This document shows positions 13,394-21,997 of a stretch of 35,462 bases of DNA, piece by piece (within the stretch, counting starts at the first letter, position 1; the number at the start of each line of letters is the position of its first letter). The notes below the pieces were generated by a model. That model did no database searches and had not been told where the DNA came from. It saw only the letters and a list, made by a program, of their open reading frames with translations. The DNA lies in the NCBI GenBank assembly GCA_040414855.1, contig JBEDUQ010000175.1, positions 1 to 35,462 on the forward strand. The letters run 5' to 3'. Origin of the DNA: DASVXQ01 sp040414855. Its GTDB lineage: Bacteria; Actinomycetota; CALGFH01. The translations under genes were made by a program, and so were the position numbers.

Positions 13394-14554
13394 TCAGCGC
13401 TTTCGTGCTTTTTCCCCGACTTCCTGGGCATCCTCCCCGGCCTCGCCCGCGGACTCGGCGACGGACCGCTCGAACGCCGCGCGGAAGCGCCTGGCCGCTC
13501 GGCGCAGGGCCGCCTCCGGCTCGACGCCACGCTCGCGCGCCAGCGCCACCACCGCGAACAGCAGGTCCCCGACCGCGCGCTCGAGGCGGTCCGGGTCGCT
13601 GGTCTCGGCGACCTCATCCAGCTCCTGGAGCACCTCGCCGACCTTCGCGGCCGGGCGGTCCCGCTCCGGCCAGGCGAATTCGGTGTCGGCGACGCGCTTC
13701 TGGAGCTTGGCGGCGAGCTGGAGCGCCGGCAGCGCGGACGGGATGCCGGCGAGCGGGTCGGTGCGGCCCTCCTCGTCGCGCTTGATCGCCTCCCAATTGC
13801 GGAGCACCTCGCGCGCCGAGCCAACCTGGACCTCGCCGAACACGTGCGGGTGGCGGCGGATCAGCTTCTCGGTGATCGCGCGGGCGATCGCGTCGACGTC
13901 GAACTCGCCCGCGTCCTCGGAGATCTGCGCGTGGAAGACCACCTGGAGCAGCAGGTCGCCAAGCTCCTCGCGGAGATGGTCCGAGCCGGCGCCGGCGGCG
14001 TCCTCCTCGATCGCGTCGAGGACCTCGTAGGCCTCCTCGACCAGGTGGCGGGCGAGGCTCGCGTGGGTCTGCTCGTGGTCCCAGGGGCAGCCGCCGGGGC
14101 CGCGCAGGCGGGTCTCGGTGGCAACCAGGTCGAGCAGGGCCGAGCCCTTGGGCTCACCGAGCGGGTAGACCGCCTCGACCTCGATATGCTGCCGCGCCGC
14201 CCGGTCCGAGATCATCTGGACCAGCGGCCCGTCGTTGACGGGCGGCAGCAGGATGGTCGCCGAGCCGTCACGCTTGGCGATCGCGAGCAGGGCGTCGGCC
14301 TGGCGCCTGGCGGCGGCGACCACCTCGGGGTCGAGGCCCTGGCCGACCAGCAGCAGGTCGCGCCCGGCTGGCCCGGTGTCCTCGGCCACCGGCAGCAGCT
14401 CCCAGGGGATCTCGCCGACCTCCAGCGCCGGCAGCGACGGGTGCTCGCGGTCGAGCAGGTAGACCGGCCTGGCGGCGTCGAGCGCACGCCAGGTCTGCGG
14501 GGGGAACAGCAGCGGGAACCGCGGGCTGGAAGCGACCAGCACAACCCTTGTCAT
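13394..14554 (-). CDS. mazG: Nucleoside triphosphate pyrophosphohydrolase MazG
   Basis: Hydrolyses noncanonical or excess NTPs/dNTPs to monophosphates. Residues about 1-125 are an N-terminal domain starting VVLVASSPRFPLLFPPQTWR, present in actinobacterial MazG. The first MazG module follows: LRGPGGCPWDHEQTHASLAR, then HLVEEAYEVLDAIEE and LREELGDLLLQVVFHAQI with the EExxE and ExxD magnesium ligands. The second module has KVGEVLQELDEVA and AVGDLLFAVVALARERG. The tail after about residue 370 is charged. ATG 14552-14554 starts the protein at 386 aa. It is ten bases downstream of the foldase gene on the same strand, so probably cotranscribed with mfd-foldase-mazG (Rv1020-Rv1022 region order). Confidence 0.94.
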   Translation of the reverse strand: MTRVVLVASSPRFPLLFPPQTWRALDAARPVYLLDREHPSLPALEVGEIPWELLPVAEDTGPAGRDLLLVGQGLDPEVVAAARRQADALLAIAKRDGSATILLPPVNDGPLVQMISDRAARQHIEVEAVYPLGEPKGSALLDLVATETRLRGPGGCPWDHEQTHASLARHLVEEAYEVLDAIEEDAAGAGSDHLREELGDLLLQVVFHAQISEDAGEFDVDAIARAITEKLIRRHPHVFGEVQVGSAREVLRNWEAIKRDEEGRTDPLAGIPSALPALQLAAKLQKRVADTEFAWPERDRPAAKVGEVLQELDEVAETSDPDRLERAVGDLLFAVVALARERGVEPEAALRRAARRFRAAFERSVAESAGEAGEDAQEVGEKARKR

Positions 14555-14563
14555 GGCATCCCG

Positions 14564-15613
14564 CTACGGCTGCCCTGGCACCGGGGCCGCCGGTGTGGTC
14601 GTGGTCGGGCTCGCCGGCGCCGTGGTCCGGTCGACGACCTTGCTGGATCCGGCGTCCCAGCGGCCGAAGCGCGGGTTGACCGAGATCTTCGCCTGCTTGA
14701 GGTGGTCGTTGAACCACTGCTCGATGGCGGCGTCGCGACGCTGCTTGAGCGTCGGGTCGAGCTGGTTTCGCAGGTCGTCGGTGATCGGAGGCATGCGCAG
14801 CCCGATCACCTGGATGACGTGGTAGCCGAACTGGGTGTGGACCGGCGACGAGATCGGCGAGGAGCAGGCGCCCGAGGTCTTGCCCTTGCAGTCGCCCTCG
14901 TCGGCCAAGATGAACACGGCCTTCTCGAACTCGGCGACGGCCTGGCCCTTCGACTCGAAGCCGAGGTCGCCGCCGTGGTCCTTGGTGCCGGGGTCGGTCG
15001 AGTACTGCTTGGCGATCGCGGTCCAGTTACCGCCGCTGACCAGCTGCTGGCGCGCCTTCTGCGCGGTCGCCTGGTCCTTGACGAGGACGTGGCGCACGTG
15101 AATCTGGATGACGTCGGTCTTGTGCTTGGCGATGTTCTTGAGCAGGACGGCATCGCTGGGGTTTGGGACCAGCTTGGCGCCCACCAGCGTCAGCGCGATG
15201 GTCGCGCGGAGCTGCTCGCGCAGCAGCGCTTCGCTGATGTTTTGCTGCGAAAGCAGGTCCTCGTACTTCATGCCCTGGGCCGCGGCCTGGTCCTTGATCC
15301 GCTGGATCTGGGCGTCGACCTGGCCCTCGTCGACGTTCACGCCCTCCTCGCGGGCGCCTTCGAGGACGACCTCGAACTGGATCAGGCCCTCGAGCGAGGA
15401 CCTGGTCAGGCCTTCGATGTCGAGCGACGACTGGTTCTGGCCCTGCTGCTGCTGGGCCTGGGCCTGGGCGAGCTGTGCCTTCACCATGTCGGTGAGCTGG
15501 CTCACCGGGACCGAGGTCCCGTTGACGGAGGCGGCCTGCTCGTTGTCCCCACGGGAGCACCCCGCCGCGAGGAGGACAATCGCGAGGCTTACGGCCGGGA
15601 GCAGACGACGCAC
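14564..15613 (-). CDS. Lipoprotein SurA/PrsA-type foldase (peptidyl-prolyl isomerase)
   Basis: Extracytoplasmic chaperone tethered to the membrane. With GTG 15611-15613 as start (CGAGG six bases upstream), the N-terminus is a signal peptide RRLLPAVSLAIVLLAAGCSR with lipobox LAAGC. Residues about 30-180 are a helical SurA-N-like region rich in Gln; residues about 185-290 are a parvulin domain: IQIHVRHVLVKDQATAQKA, YSTDPGTKDHGGDLGF, FEKAVFILADEGD, SPVHTQFGYHVIQV. The C-terminus is Pro/Thr-rich. Length 349 aa. Inside the parvulin domain a Cys pair (GDCKGKTSGACSS) could form a disulfide outside the cell. It stands where Mycobacterium has lipoprotein gene lpqU, between mfd and mazG/eno. Confidence 0.9.
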   Translation of the reverse strand: MRRLLPAVSLAIVLLAAGCSRGDNEQAASVNGTSVPVSQLTDMVKAQLAQAQAQQQQGQNQSSLDIEGLTRSSLEGLIQFEVVLEGAREEGVNVDEGQVDAQIQRIKDQAAAQGMKYEDLLSQQNISEALLREQLRATIALTLVGAKLVPNPSDAVLLKNIAKHKTDVIQIHVRHVLVKDQATAQKARQQLVSGGNWTAIAKQYSTDPGTKDHGGDLGFESKGQAVAEFEKAVFILADEGDCKGKTSGACSSPISSPVHTQFGYHVIQVIGLRMPPITDDLRNQLDPTLKQRRDAAIEQWFNDHLKQAKISVNPRFGRWDAGSSKVVDRTTAPASPTTTTPAAPVPGQP

Positions 15614-15727
15614 GGGGAACCTCGGCTGGGGTCTCGGCTTCACTGACTTAGGCAACAGGATACCCGCGCCCTGCCCCGCCTGTTCCCGCCGATTGCCCAA
15701 AGATAACGCGCAATCCCCAGATGGCAA

Positions 15728-18700
15728 TCACCCCGCCTTTCGCGCCTGCGGGGGGTTGGCCGGGAGCTTGGGTGGGGCCGGGGCGTCCAGCACGCTGGAG
15801 AGCAGCTCCGAGAGCCAGGCAGGGAGGTCGACCTCGGCGCCGGCGCGGGAGGGGCCGGTGGTGAGGCGGCGCGGCCCCTGGTCCGGCAGGGGGACCACGA
15901 GGCTGTCCTCGGTGCGCTTCCAGACCGCGCCGGGGTAGACGCGGTCGAGCCGGACCTGCTTGGACTCGGGCAGGTCCCTGACCGGCGCCAGCCGGACCCT
16001 GCCACCGAAGCACACCACCTCGGAGAGCCCGACCGCGTTCGCCTGGGCGCGGACCCCGGCGAGCGCCAGCAGGTTCCGGACCGGCAGCGGCGGCGGGCCG
16101 TAGCGGTCGACCAGCTCCTCGCCGAGCGCCTCGACCTCCTCGACCGTCCGGGTCCCGCCCAGGCGGCGGTAGGCCTCCAGCCGCAGCCGCTCGCGCGGCA
16201 CGTAGTCGGCCGGCAGGTGGGCGTCGACCGGCACCTCGAGCTTGAGCTCCTTCGGCTGCTCGATCGGCCGGCCGCGGAGCTGCCCGACCTCCTCGGCGAG
16301 CATGCGCATGTACAGGTCGTAGCCGACCAGGGCGACGTGCCCGGACTGGTCGGTGCCGAGCAGATTGCCGGCGCCGCGGATCTCCAGGTCCTTGAGCGCG
16401 ATCGCCATGCCCGAGCCGAGGTCGGTGTGGGTGGCGATGGTGGCGAGCCGCTGGTGCGAGGTCTCGGTCAGGGCGTGCTCGGCCGGGTAGAACAGGTAGG
16501 CGTAAGCCCGCTCGCGCGAGCGGCCCACCCGGCCCCTGAGCTGGTAGAGCTGGGCCAGACCGAGAGCGTCGGCCCGCTCCACGATCAGCGTGTTGGCGGT
16601 CGGGATGTCGAGGCCCGACTCGATGATCGTGGTGCAGACCAGGACGTCGTACTGCTTGTCCCAGAAGTCGAGCATGACCCGCTCGAGCTGGTCCTCGCCC
16701 ATCTTGCCGTGCGCGACCCCGATCCTGGCCTCCGGCACCAGCTGCCGGAGCTGCACCACCGCGCGCTGGATGGTCTCGACCCGGTTGTGCACGTAGAAGG
16801 TCTGCCCCTCGCGGAGCATCTCGCGGCGGACGGCGTTGGCGACCGTGCCCGAGTCGTAGCCGCCGACGAAGGTCAGCACCGGGTGCCGCTGCTCCGGCGG
16901 CGTCTCCATGATCGACAGGTCGCGGATGCCGGACAGGCTCATCTCCATCGACCGCGGGATCGGCGTCGCGGTCATGGTGAGCACGTCCACCTCGGTGCGG
17001 AGCTGCTTGAGGTGCTCCTTGTGGGTGACCCCGAAACGGTGCTCCTCGTCGATCACGGCGAGGCCGAGGTCGGCCCACTTGGCGTCCGCCGAGAGCAGCC
17101 GGTGGGTGCCGATCACCACGTCGACGGTGCCGTTGGCCATCGCCGCGATCAGCTCGTCCTGCTCCTTGCGGGTCTGGAAGCGCGACAGCGTGCCGACCCT
17201 GACCGGGAACGGCGCGAACCGCTCCGAGAAGGTCGCGTAGTGCTGCTGGGCCAGCAAGGTGGTCGGGACCAGCACGGCGACCTGCTTGCCGTCCATCACC
17301 GTCTTGAAGGCGGCGCGCACGGCGACCTCGGTCTTGCCGTAGCCGACGTCGCCGGACAGCAGCCGGTCCATCGGCACCGGCGTCTCCATGTCGGTCTTGA
17401 TCTCCTCGATCGCGGTGAGCTGGTCGGGCGTCTCGGTGTACGGGAAGGCGTCCTCGAGCTCGCGCTGCCAGGGGCTGTCCGGGGCGAACGCGTGCCCCGG
17501 CGAGGCCATCCTGGCGGCGTAGAGCCGGATCAGCTCGGCGGCGATCTCGCGGACCTTGCGCCGGACCCTGGCCTTCTGGCGGTCCCACTCCTTGGTCCCG
17601 AGCCGCGAGAGCTTGGGCGTCTCGCCGCCGACGTAGCGGGTGATCATCTCGACCTGATCGGTCGGCAGGTAGAGACGGTCGCCCTGGTCGTAGGAGAGCA
17701 GCAGGTAGTCGCGTTCGGCGCCGCCGATGGTGCGGTGCTCCATGCCGACGTAGCGGCCGATGCCGTGCACGGCGTGGACCACGACGTCGCCGGGCTCCAG
17801 CTCCTCGACCGTCACCCGCGGGCCGGCGCCCTTGACGCGCCCGACGGTATGCGGGAGCCGGGCCTGCTCGCGGGTCTGGCGCCTGGTGCCGTAGAGGTCG
17901 CCCTCGGCGAGCAGCGCGAGCCGCACACCCGGCAGACGGAAGCCGGTGAGCAGCGGCGCGGTGCCGGCCAGCACCTGGCCGTCCCCGGTCGCCTCGGGAA
18001 GCTCCGGGACGATTGGCACCTCCAGGCCCTCGTCGTCGAGCACGTCGACCAGGCGCTGCGCCGGGCCGGCGCCCTCGGTGGTGAGCAGGACGGTGTAGCC
18101 GTCGGCGGCGAACTGGCGCGCGTCGGCGGCGATCCTGGCGACGTCGGCGCGGTAGGGGTCGATCGGGTGCGCCTCGATCCGGTGCGCCGAGGGATTGCCG
18201 GCGTCGAGCGCCCCGACGCGCACCTGGGCGCGGCCGGAGCGGGCGATGACCTCGGCGAGCTGCCGGTAGGACGCGCCCTCTACCGGAGCGGTGCCGCCCT
18301 CGGCCGCGGTCCCCCACGACGCCTGCATGGCCTCCTCGGCCTGGAGGCGGATCTCCTCGGCCCGGTCGAGGGTCCGCTTGGGGTCGACCAGCACCAGGAT
18401 CGAGCCCGCCGGCAGGTAGTCCGGCAGGGTCGGGAGCTGGTCGTAGAGCAGCGGCAGCAGCGACTCGACGCCCTCGGGGTCGAGCCCATCGGCGACCTGG
18501 CCGAGCAGGTCGCCGGCGACCGGCACCTCGGCGGCGAGCTGGCGGGCGCGTCCGCGCTCGGCCGCGCTGAGCCGCACCTCGCGGCACGGATAGGCCTCGA
18601 GGCTCGGCAGCTCGGAGAGAGACCGCTGGCTGGCGACGGCGAAGGAGCGGATGCCCTCGACCTCGTCGCCCCAGAACTCGACCCGGACGGGATGGTCCTC

Positions 18701-19342
18701 GCCGGGCGGGAACAGGTCGACCAGGCCGCCGCGCACGGCCACCTCGCCGCGTCGCTCGACCATGTCGGTGCGCCGGTAGCCGGCCTCGACCAGCCGCTCC
18801 AAGAGGTCCTCGAGCTCGAGCCGGTCGCCGGGAGCGACCCGCACCGGCTCGACCAGGTCGAGCGCCGGCGCGAGCGGCTGCATCATCGCCTTGGCGGGCA
18901 GGGTGAGGACCGCCAGGCCGGTCTCCTCGATACCGTTGCCCTCGCGGGCGGGCGAGAGCTGGTGCAGCAGCGACAGCCGCTTTGCGACCGTCTCGGACCT
19001 GGGCGAGAGGCGCTCGTGGGGCAGCGTCTCCCAGGCCGGGAAGGCGTCGACTTGTTCGGGGCCGACGAAGGCGGCGACGTCCTCCGCCAGCCGCTCGGCG
19101 TCGGAAGCGGTGGCGGTCACCGCCACCACCAGCCGGCCGGTCCAGCGCGCCAGGCCGGCGAGCAGGAAGGCGCGGCCGACGTCGGCGACGACCACCTCGA
19201 CGCCGCCGCGGCCGGGGTCGCCGGCCTGGCGGGCGTCGGCCGGCTCGCCGCCTTCCCGCCGGGTGGCGGCGGGGATGGACTCGATCAGACCGGTGAACGC
19301 CTGATCGGCGGCCAGGCGGTCGAGCAACGATTCAAGCCGCAA
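15728..19342 (-). CDS. mfd: Transcription-repair coupling factor Mfd
   Basis: ATP-dependent translocase that removes RNA polymerase stalled at lesions and recruits UvrA. Domains over 1204 residues: N-terminal UvrB-like part (about 1-350) including VEVVVADVGRAFLLAGLARW and TLPHERLSP; the polymerase-interacting domain near 515-575 with GDVVVHAVHGIGRYVGME; helicase domain with Walker A GDVGYGKTEVAVRAAF near 662, DEEH near 763, TMTATPIPRSMEMSLSGIRD; the second RecA-like domain with ESGLDIPTANTLIVERAD and QLRGRVGRSRERAYAYL; and the C-terminal TRCF domain. The start is TTG 19340-19342: GGAGGA lies eight bases upstream and no in-frame ATG fits. Length is normal. It probably leads the mfd-foldase-mazG group. 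Confidence 0.97.
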   Translation of the reverse strand: MRLESLLDRLAADQAFTGLIESIPAATRREGGEPADARQAGDPGRGGVEVVVADVGRAFLLAGLARWTGRLVVAVTATASDAERLAEDVAAFVGPEQVDAFPAWETLPHERLSPRSETVAKRLSLLHQLSPAREGNGIEETGLAVLTLPAKAMMQPLAPALDLVEPVRVAPGDRLELEDLLERLVEAGYRRTDMVERRGEVAVRGGLVDLFPPGEDHPVRVEFWGDEVEGIRSFAVASQRSLSELPSLEAYPCREVRLSAAERGRARQLAAEVPVAGDLLGQVADGLDPEGVESLLPLLYDQLPTLPDYLPAGSILVLVDPKRTLDRAEEIRLQAEEAMQASWGTAAEGGTAPVEGASYRQLAEVIARSGRAQVRVGALDAGNPSAHRIEAHPIDPYRADVARIAADARQFAADGYTVLLTTEGAGPAQRLVDVLDDEGLEVPIVPELPEATGDGQVLAGTAPLLTGFRLPGVRLALLAEGDLYGTRRQTREQARLPHTVGRVKGAGPRVTVEELEPGDVVVHAVHGIGRYVGMEHRTIGGAERDYLLLSYDQGDRLYLPTDQVEMITRYVGGETPKLSRLGTKEWDRQKARVRRKVREIAAELIRLYAARMASPGHAFAPDSPWQRELEDAFPYTETPDQLTAIEEIKTDMETPVPMDRLLSGDVGYGKTEVAVRAAFKTVMDGKQVAVLVPTTLLAQQHYATFSERFAPFPVRVGTLSRFQTRKEQDELIAAMANGTVDVVIGTHRLLSADAKWADLGLAVIDEEHRFGVTHKEHLKQLRTEVDVLTMTATPIPRSMEMSLSGIRDLSIMETPPEQRHPVLTFVGGYDSGTVANAVRREMLREGQTFYVHNRVETIQRAVVQLRQLVPEARIGVAHGKMGEDQLERVMLDFWDKQYDVLVCTTIIESGLDIPTANTLIVERADALGLAQLYQLRGRVGRSRERAYAYLFYPAEHALTETSHQRLATIATHTDLGSGMAIALKDLEIRGAGNLLGTDQSGHVALVGYDLYMRMLAEEVGQLRGRPIEQPKELKLEVPVDAHLPADYVPRERLRLEAYRRLGGTRTVEEVEALGEELVDRYGPPPLPVRNLLALAGVRAQANAVGLSEVVCFGGRVRLAPVRDLPESKQVRLDRVYPGAVWKRTEDSLVVPLPDQGPRRLTTGPSRAGAEVDLPAWLSELLSSVLDAPAPPKLPANPPQARKAG

Positions 19343-19398
19343 TGTGGCATTCCTCCAAGGACAACCAGGAGCTACAGACTTTCACAGGGCCTTCAAAG

Positions 19399-19411
19399 CG
19401 TTTTCAAAACG
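19399..19411. promoter_or_regulatory. Palindrome cgttttcaaaacg upstream of mfd
   Basis: A perfect 13-base inverted repeat (6-base arms, one-base centre), about 57 bases upstream of the mfd start and in a rare A/T-rich patch. On the minus strand it overlaps ttgaaa, which could be a -35 hexamer. A second ttgaag follows on the mfd strand. It may be an operator or simply part of the promoter. Confidence 0.35.
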
Positions 19412-19452
19412 GTTCGCAAGGTGGCGGAAGGGACCGCAGCGGCACACCACCA

Positions 19453-19479
19453 ACCCCCCGAACAGGTTGAACGGGGGGT
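19453..19479 (-). terminator. Hairpin after the ATP-grasp gene
   Basis: Acccccc (19453-19459) pairs with ggggggt (19473-19479) around a 13-base loop, beginning about 57 bases past the ATP-grasp stop on the minus strand. It separates that gene from the mfd promoter. No clear U-tract. Confidence 0.5.
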
Positions 19480-19535
19480 CCTTCACGCTTGTTCCAGAGT
19501 ATCGCAGCCCCGCGACCGCCAACCGCGAATCGGGC

Positions 19536-20924
19536 TCAGCGGACGGACCGCGCGGCCGCCATCGGCCCGATCGAGGTGGCCAGCCGCTCGTCGGCGAGCG
19601 CGAAGGCGTCGACCGCCAGCGGCGCGACCGCCGGACCGACGGGGATGCTGGCCGGGTCGAGGGCGAGCCGCACGTAGCCGCCCATGTTGGACGGCCCGAA
19701 CCAGAGCGTGCCGGCCGCGGCCTCGCCGGGCCGGGTGAAGCGGCATCCGGCCGCGCCGAAGGCGACCGGTCGCTGCCGGCTGGTGGCCGGCGCGCTGCGG
19801 GTGACCGTCCAGGCGGCGCCGGAGCGGGTCCGGTCGGCGACCTCGAGCACGTCGGCCTCCAGGTCCTGCCAGGGGACGTCGAGCTGCTCGCCCTCGACCA
19901 CCGCCAGGTTCAACAGCCACAGCGGCAGGTCGTCGCGGCCGTCGGCCATCACCATCAGGCCGGCGCCGTAGCGGGTGTTCAGCTCGGTCGGCAGGAAGCC
20001 GTTCTCGCCAAGCACGCCGTCGACGGTGAAGGCGCCGAGGTAGCCGATCCGGTCGCGGAGGGCGGCGCCGACCACACGGGCGATCTGGCGCATCGCGTTG
20101 CGGTCAGGGTCGGGCGGGTCCCAGAAGGTGGCGGCGCCGGCGAACACCAGCCGGTTCGAGTCGGCAGCGCGCAGCGTCACCATCTCGACCGGCCGCAGCG
20201 CCGCGATCCCGCTGGGGAGCACCACGCCGTGGATGCTGCACGGCACGCCCTCGATGAACGGCACCACCCTGGCGCGGTCGCAGTGGGCGCCGAGGAACAG
20301 GGTCGCCTCGGCGGCGTCGTTGTGATCCCGCACCCAGCGGATGTAGACGGCGCCGCCGTTGACGCCCTCGCGGGTGTCGCCGGCCCAGACGGTCCCCAGG
20401 CCCCGGTCGAGCCGCTTGGCCGCGGCCAGCAGCGCCTCGCGCGAGGCGGGCACGACCGCGGACGGCGGCCGCCGGATCCCGTGGGCGTCCCAGAGCCCGT
20501 CGATCACGGTCTTGTCCTCGAGCCGCCGCCACGAGGGGCGCCTCGGCGCGTACACGCGGCGCCCGGCGATGGTCCGCAGCTCGTTGGTGGGCGGGCTCAG
20601 GACCACCGCCTCGCGGTCGGGGTCGTAGCGGTCGATCGCGGCCTGCGCGGCGACCGGAAGGTCGGCGAGCATGGCCATCATCGTGCGGGTCTCGTTGACG
20701 ATGTCGGAGGCGCGGAGCCGGAGGACGTAGCGGTCGCCCTCGTCCTCGGTCGGCAGCGGGCCGGTGCCGACCCCCGCGGCCAGCAGGAACGGCCGCGCCG
20801 CGCCGAGCGAGCGGACCATCCGGCTGGTCGCGCGAAGGCTGGCCAGCGGCGCGCCGGTGAGGATGAGCTTTCGTCCTCCATAGAACGGCCGCAGCCGAGC
20901 ATGATACCGGCCAGCCTTGTCCAT
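19536..20924 (-). CDS. ATP-grasp domain protein of unknown substrate
   Basis: A 462-residue protein. The N-terminal third starts with a GGRKLILTGAPLASLRATSR strand-turn and has a YVLRLRASDIVNETRTMMAM segment (pre-ATP-grasp-like). The central part has DKTVIDGLWDAHGIRRPPSA, like the lead-in of an ATP-grasp fold, and GGAVYIRWV in place of a usual Gly-rich loop. The C-terminal third has LGAFTVDGVLGENGFLPTEL followed by NTRYGAGL: the Glu-Leu-Asn-x-Arg is the metal-binding element of ATP-grasp ligases. Such enzymes join a carboxylate to an amine or thiol with ATP. The substrate cannot be read from sequence. ATG at 20922-20924. It lies 82 bases downstream of a PLP dehydratase gene on the same strand. 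No peptide-precursor or tailoring gene is adjacent. Confidence 0.75.
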   Translation of the reverse strand: MDKAGRYHARLRPFYGGRKLILTGAPLASLRATSRMVRSLGAARPFLLAAGVGTGPLPTEDEGDRYVLRLRASDIVNETRTMMAMLADLPVAAQAAIDRYDPDREAVVLSPPTNELRTIAGRRVYAPRRPSWRRLEDKTVIDGLWDAHGIRRPPSAVVPASREALLAAAKRLDRGLGTVWAGDTREGVNGGAVYIRWVRDHNDAAEATLFLGAHCDRARVVPFIEGVPCSIHGVVLPSGIAALRPVEMVTLRAADSNRLVFAGAATFWDPPDPDRNAMRQIARVVGAALRDRIGYLGAFTVDGVLGENGFLPTELNTRYGAGLMVMADGRDDLPLWLLNLAVVEGEQLDVPWQDLEADVLEVADRTRSGAAWTVTRSAPATSRQRPVAFGAAGCRFTRPGEAAAGTLWFGPSNMGGYVRLALDPASIPVGPAVAPLAVDAFALADERLATSIGPMAAARSVR

Positions 20925-21006
20925 ACTGGGACTTTATGCTCGGAGCACTGATTTATCCATCTCAAGTCGGTCAGCCGTGATCGCTGACTCCACCGTTCAG
21001 GCTGGT

Positions 21007-21954
21007 TCAGGGGAGTCGCGAGGCCACCGCGGCGAGGTCGAGGTTGCCGCCCGAGCACAGCGTGCCAACTCTGCGACCCGCGAGGTCGCCGACGCGGCCG
21101 GTCAGCAGCGCGGCAACGCCGCAGGCGCCGGCGGGCTCGACCACGACCTTCATGCGCTCCATCACGAAGCGGACCCCGGCGAGGATCTCGTCGTCGGAGA
21201 GGATGGCGATCTCGTCGACCAGCTCCCGGAGGAGCCCGAGGGTCAGGTCGCCGGCGCGCGGCGCGCAGAGGCCGTCCGCGACGGACGTGGCGACGATCGG
21301 CACCGGATGGCCGGCGGCGAGCCCGGTGCTCACGGTCCGGGCGCCCTCCGGCTCGACCCCGATCACCCGGCAGTCGGGGTTGGCGGCCCTGACCGCCAGC
21401 GCGGTGCCGCAGGCGAGCCCGCCGCCGCCGACCGGCACCACCCAGACGTCGACCGGCCCGGCCTCGTGCACCAGCTCCAGCGCGGCGGTGCCCTGGCCGG
21501 CGACGATCTGGAGATCGTCGAAGGGGTGGACGAAGGTGAGCCCGCGCTCGTCGCGGAGCCGCTCGCTCTCGGCGAAGGCCTCGCCGGTGGTCTCGCCGTG
21601 CAGCACCACCTCGGCGCCGTACTCGCGGCAGGCGGCCACCTTGGCGGCGGGCGCGTGCAGCGGCATCACCACGGTCGCCTTGGCGCCCACCTCCGCCGCC
21701 GCCCACGCCAGCGCGCCGGCGTGGTTGCCGGCCGAGATCGCGATCAGGCCGCGGTCGAGGTCCTCGGAGGACAGGGTCAGGAGGCGGTTCAGCGCCCCGC
21801 GGGCCTTGAAGGAGCCGGTCTTCTGGAGCGCCTCGTTCTTGACGACCACGCTGGCGCCGGCGCGGCGGTTCAGCGTGGTCGAGGTCTCGACCGGCGTGGC
21901 GTGGACCCTGCCGGCGATCCGGTCGGCGGCGGCACGCACCTCCAGCTCGTCCAC
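21007..21954 (-). CDS. PLP-dependent threonine/serine dehydratase (or serine racemase)
   Basis: Fold-type II PLP enzyme, catalytic domain only (315 aa). Motifs: NEALQKTGSFKARGALNRL with the Schiff-base Lys, ISAGNHAGALAWAA, VVPVGGGGLACGTALAV for the cofactor phosphate, and VGTLCSGGNLDL near the end. It converts threonine to 2-oxobutanoate and/or serine to pyruvate; short forms without an ACT domain are catabolic or act as racemases, so no allosteric isoleucine control is expected. GTG 21952-21954 has GGAGG four bases upstream. It is 43 bases downstream of pth on the same strand and upstream of the ATP-grasp gene. Family certain, precise substrate not. Confidence 0.88.
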   Translation of the reverse strand: MDELEVRAAADRIAGRVHATPVETSTTLNRRAGASVVVKNEALQKTGSFKARGALNRLLTLSSEDLDRGLIAISAGNHAGALAWAAAEVGAKATVVMPLHAPAAKVAACREYGAEVVLHGETTGEAFAESERLRDERGLTFVHPFDDLQIVAGQGTAALELVHEAGPVDVWVVPVGGGGLACGTALAVRAANPDCRVIGVEPEGARTVSTGLAAGHPVPIVATSVADGLCAPRAGDLTLGLLRELVDEIAILSDDEILAGVRFVMERMKVVVEPAGACGVAALLTGRVGDLAGRRVGTLCSGGNLDLAAVASRLP

Positions 21955-21997
21955 CCAGCCTCCTTCCCGGCCGCCCGACGCCGGGTGGCCTCGTGGC

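Noticed and set aside
12200..15646. Open frame of over 1100 codons on plus across eno, mazG and the foldase gene
   Set aside because: It is antisense to genes with full catalytic motifs. Its translation is low-complexity Arg/Gly/Val/Leu-rich sequence, as expected from complementary strands at this GC content.
16217..19738. Open frame of over 1100 codons on plus antisense to mfd
   Set aside because: Mfd on minus has all domains and motifs. The plus frame has no recognisable motif and is composition-driven.
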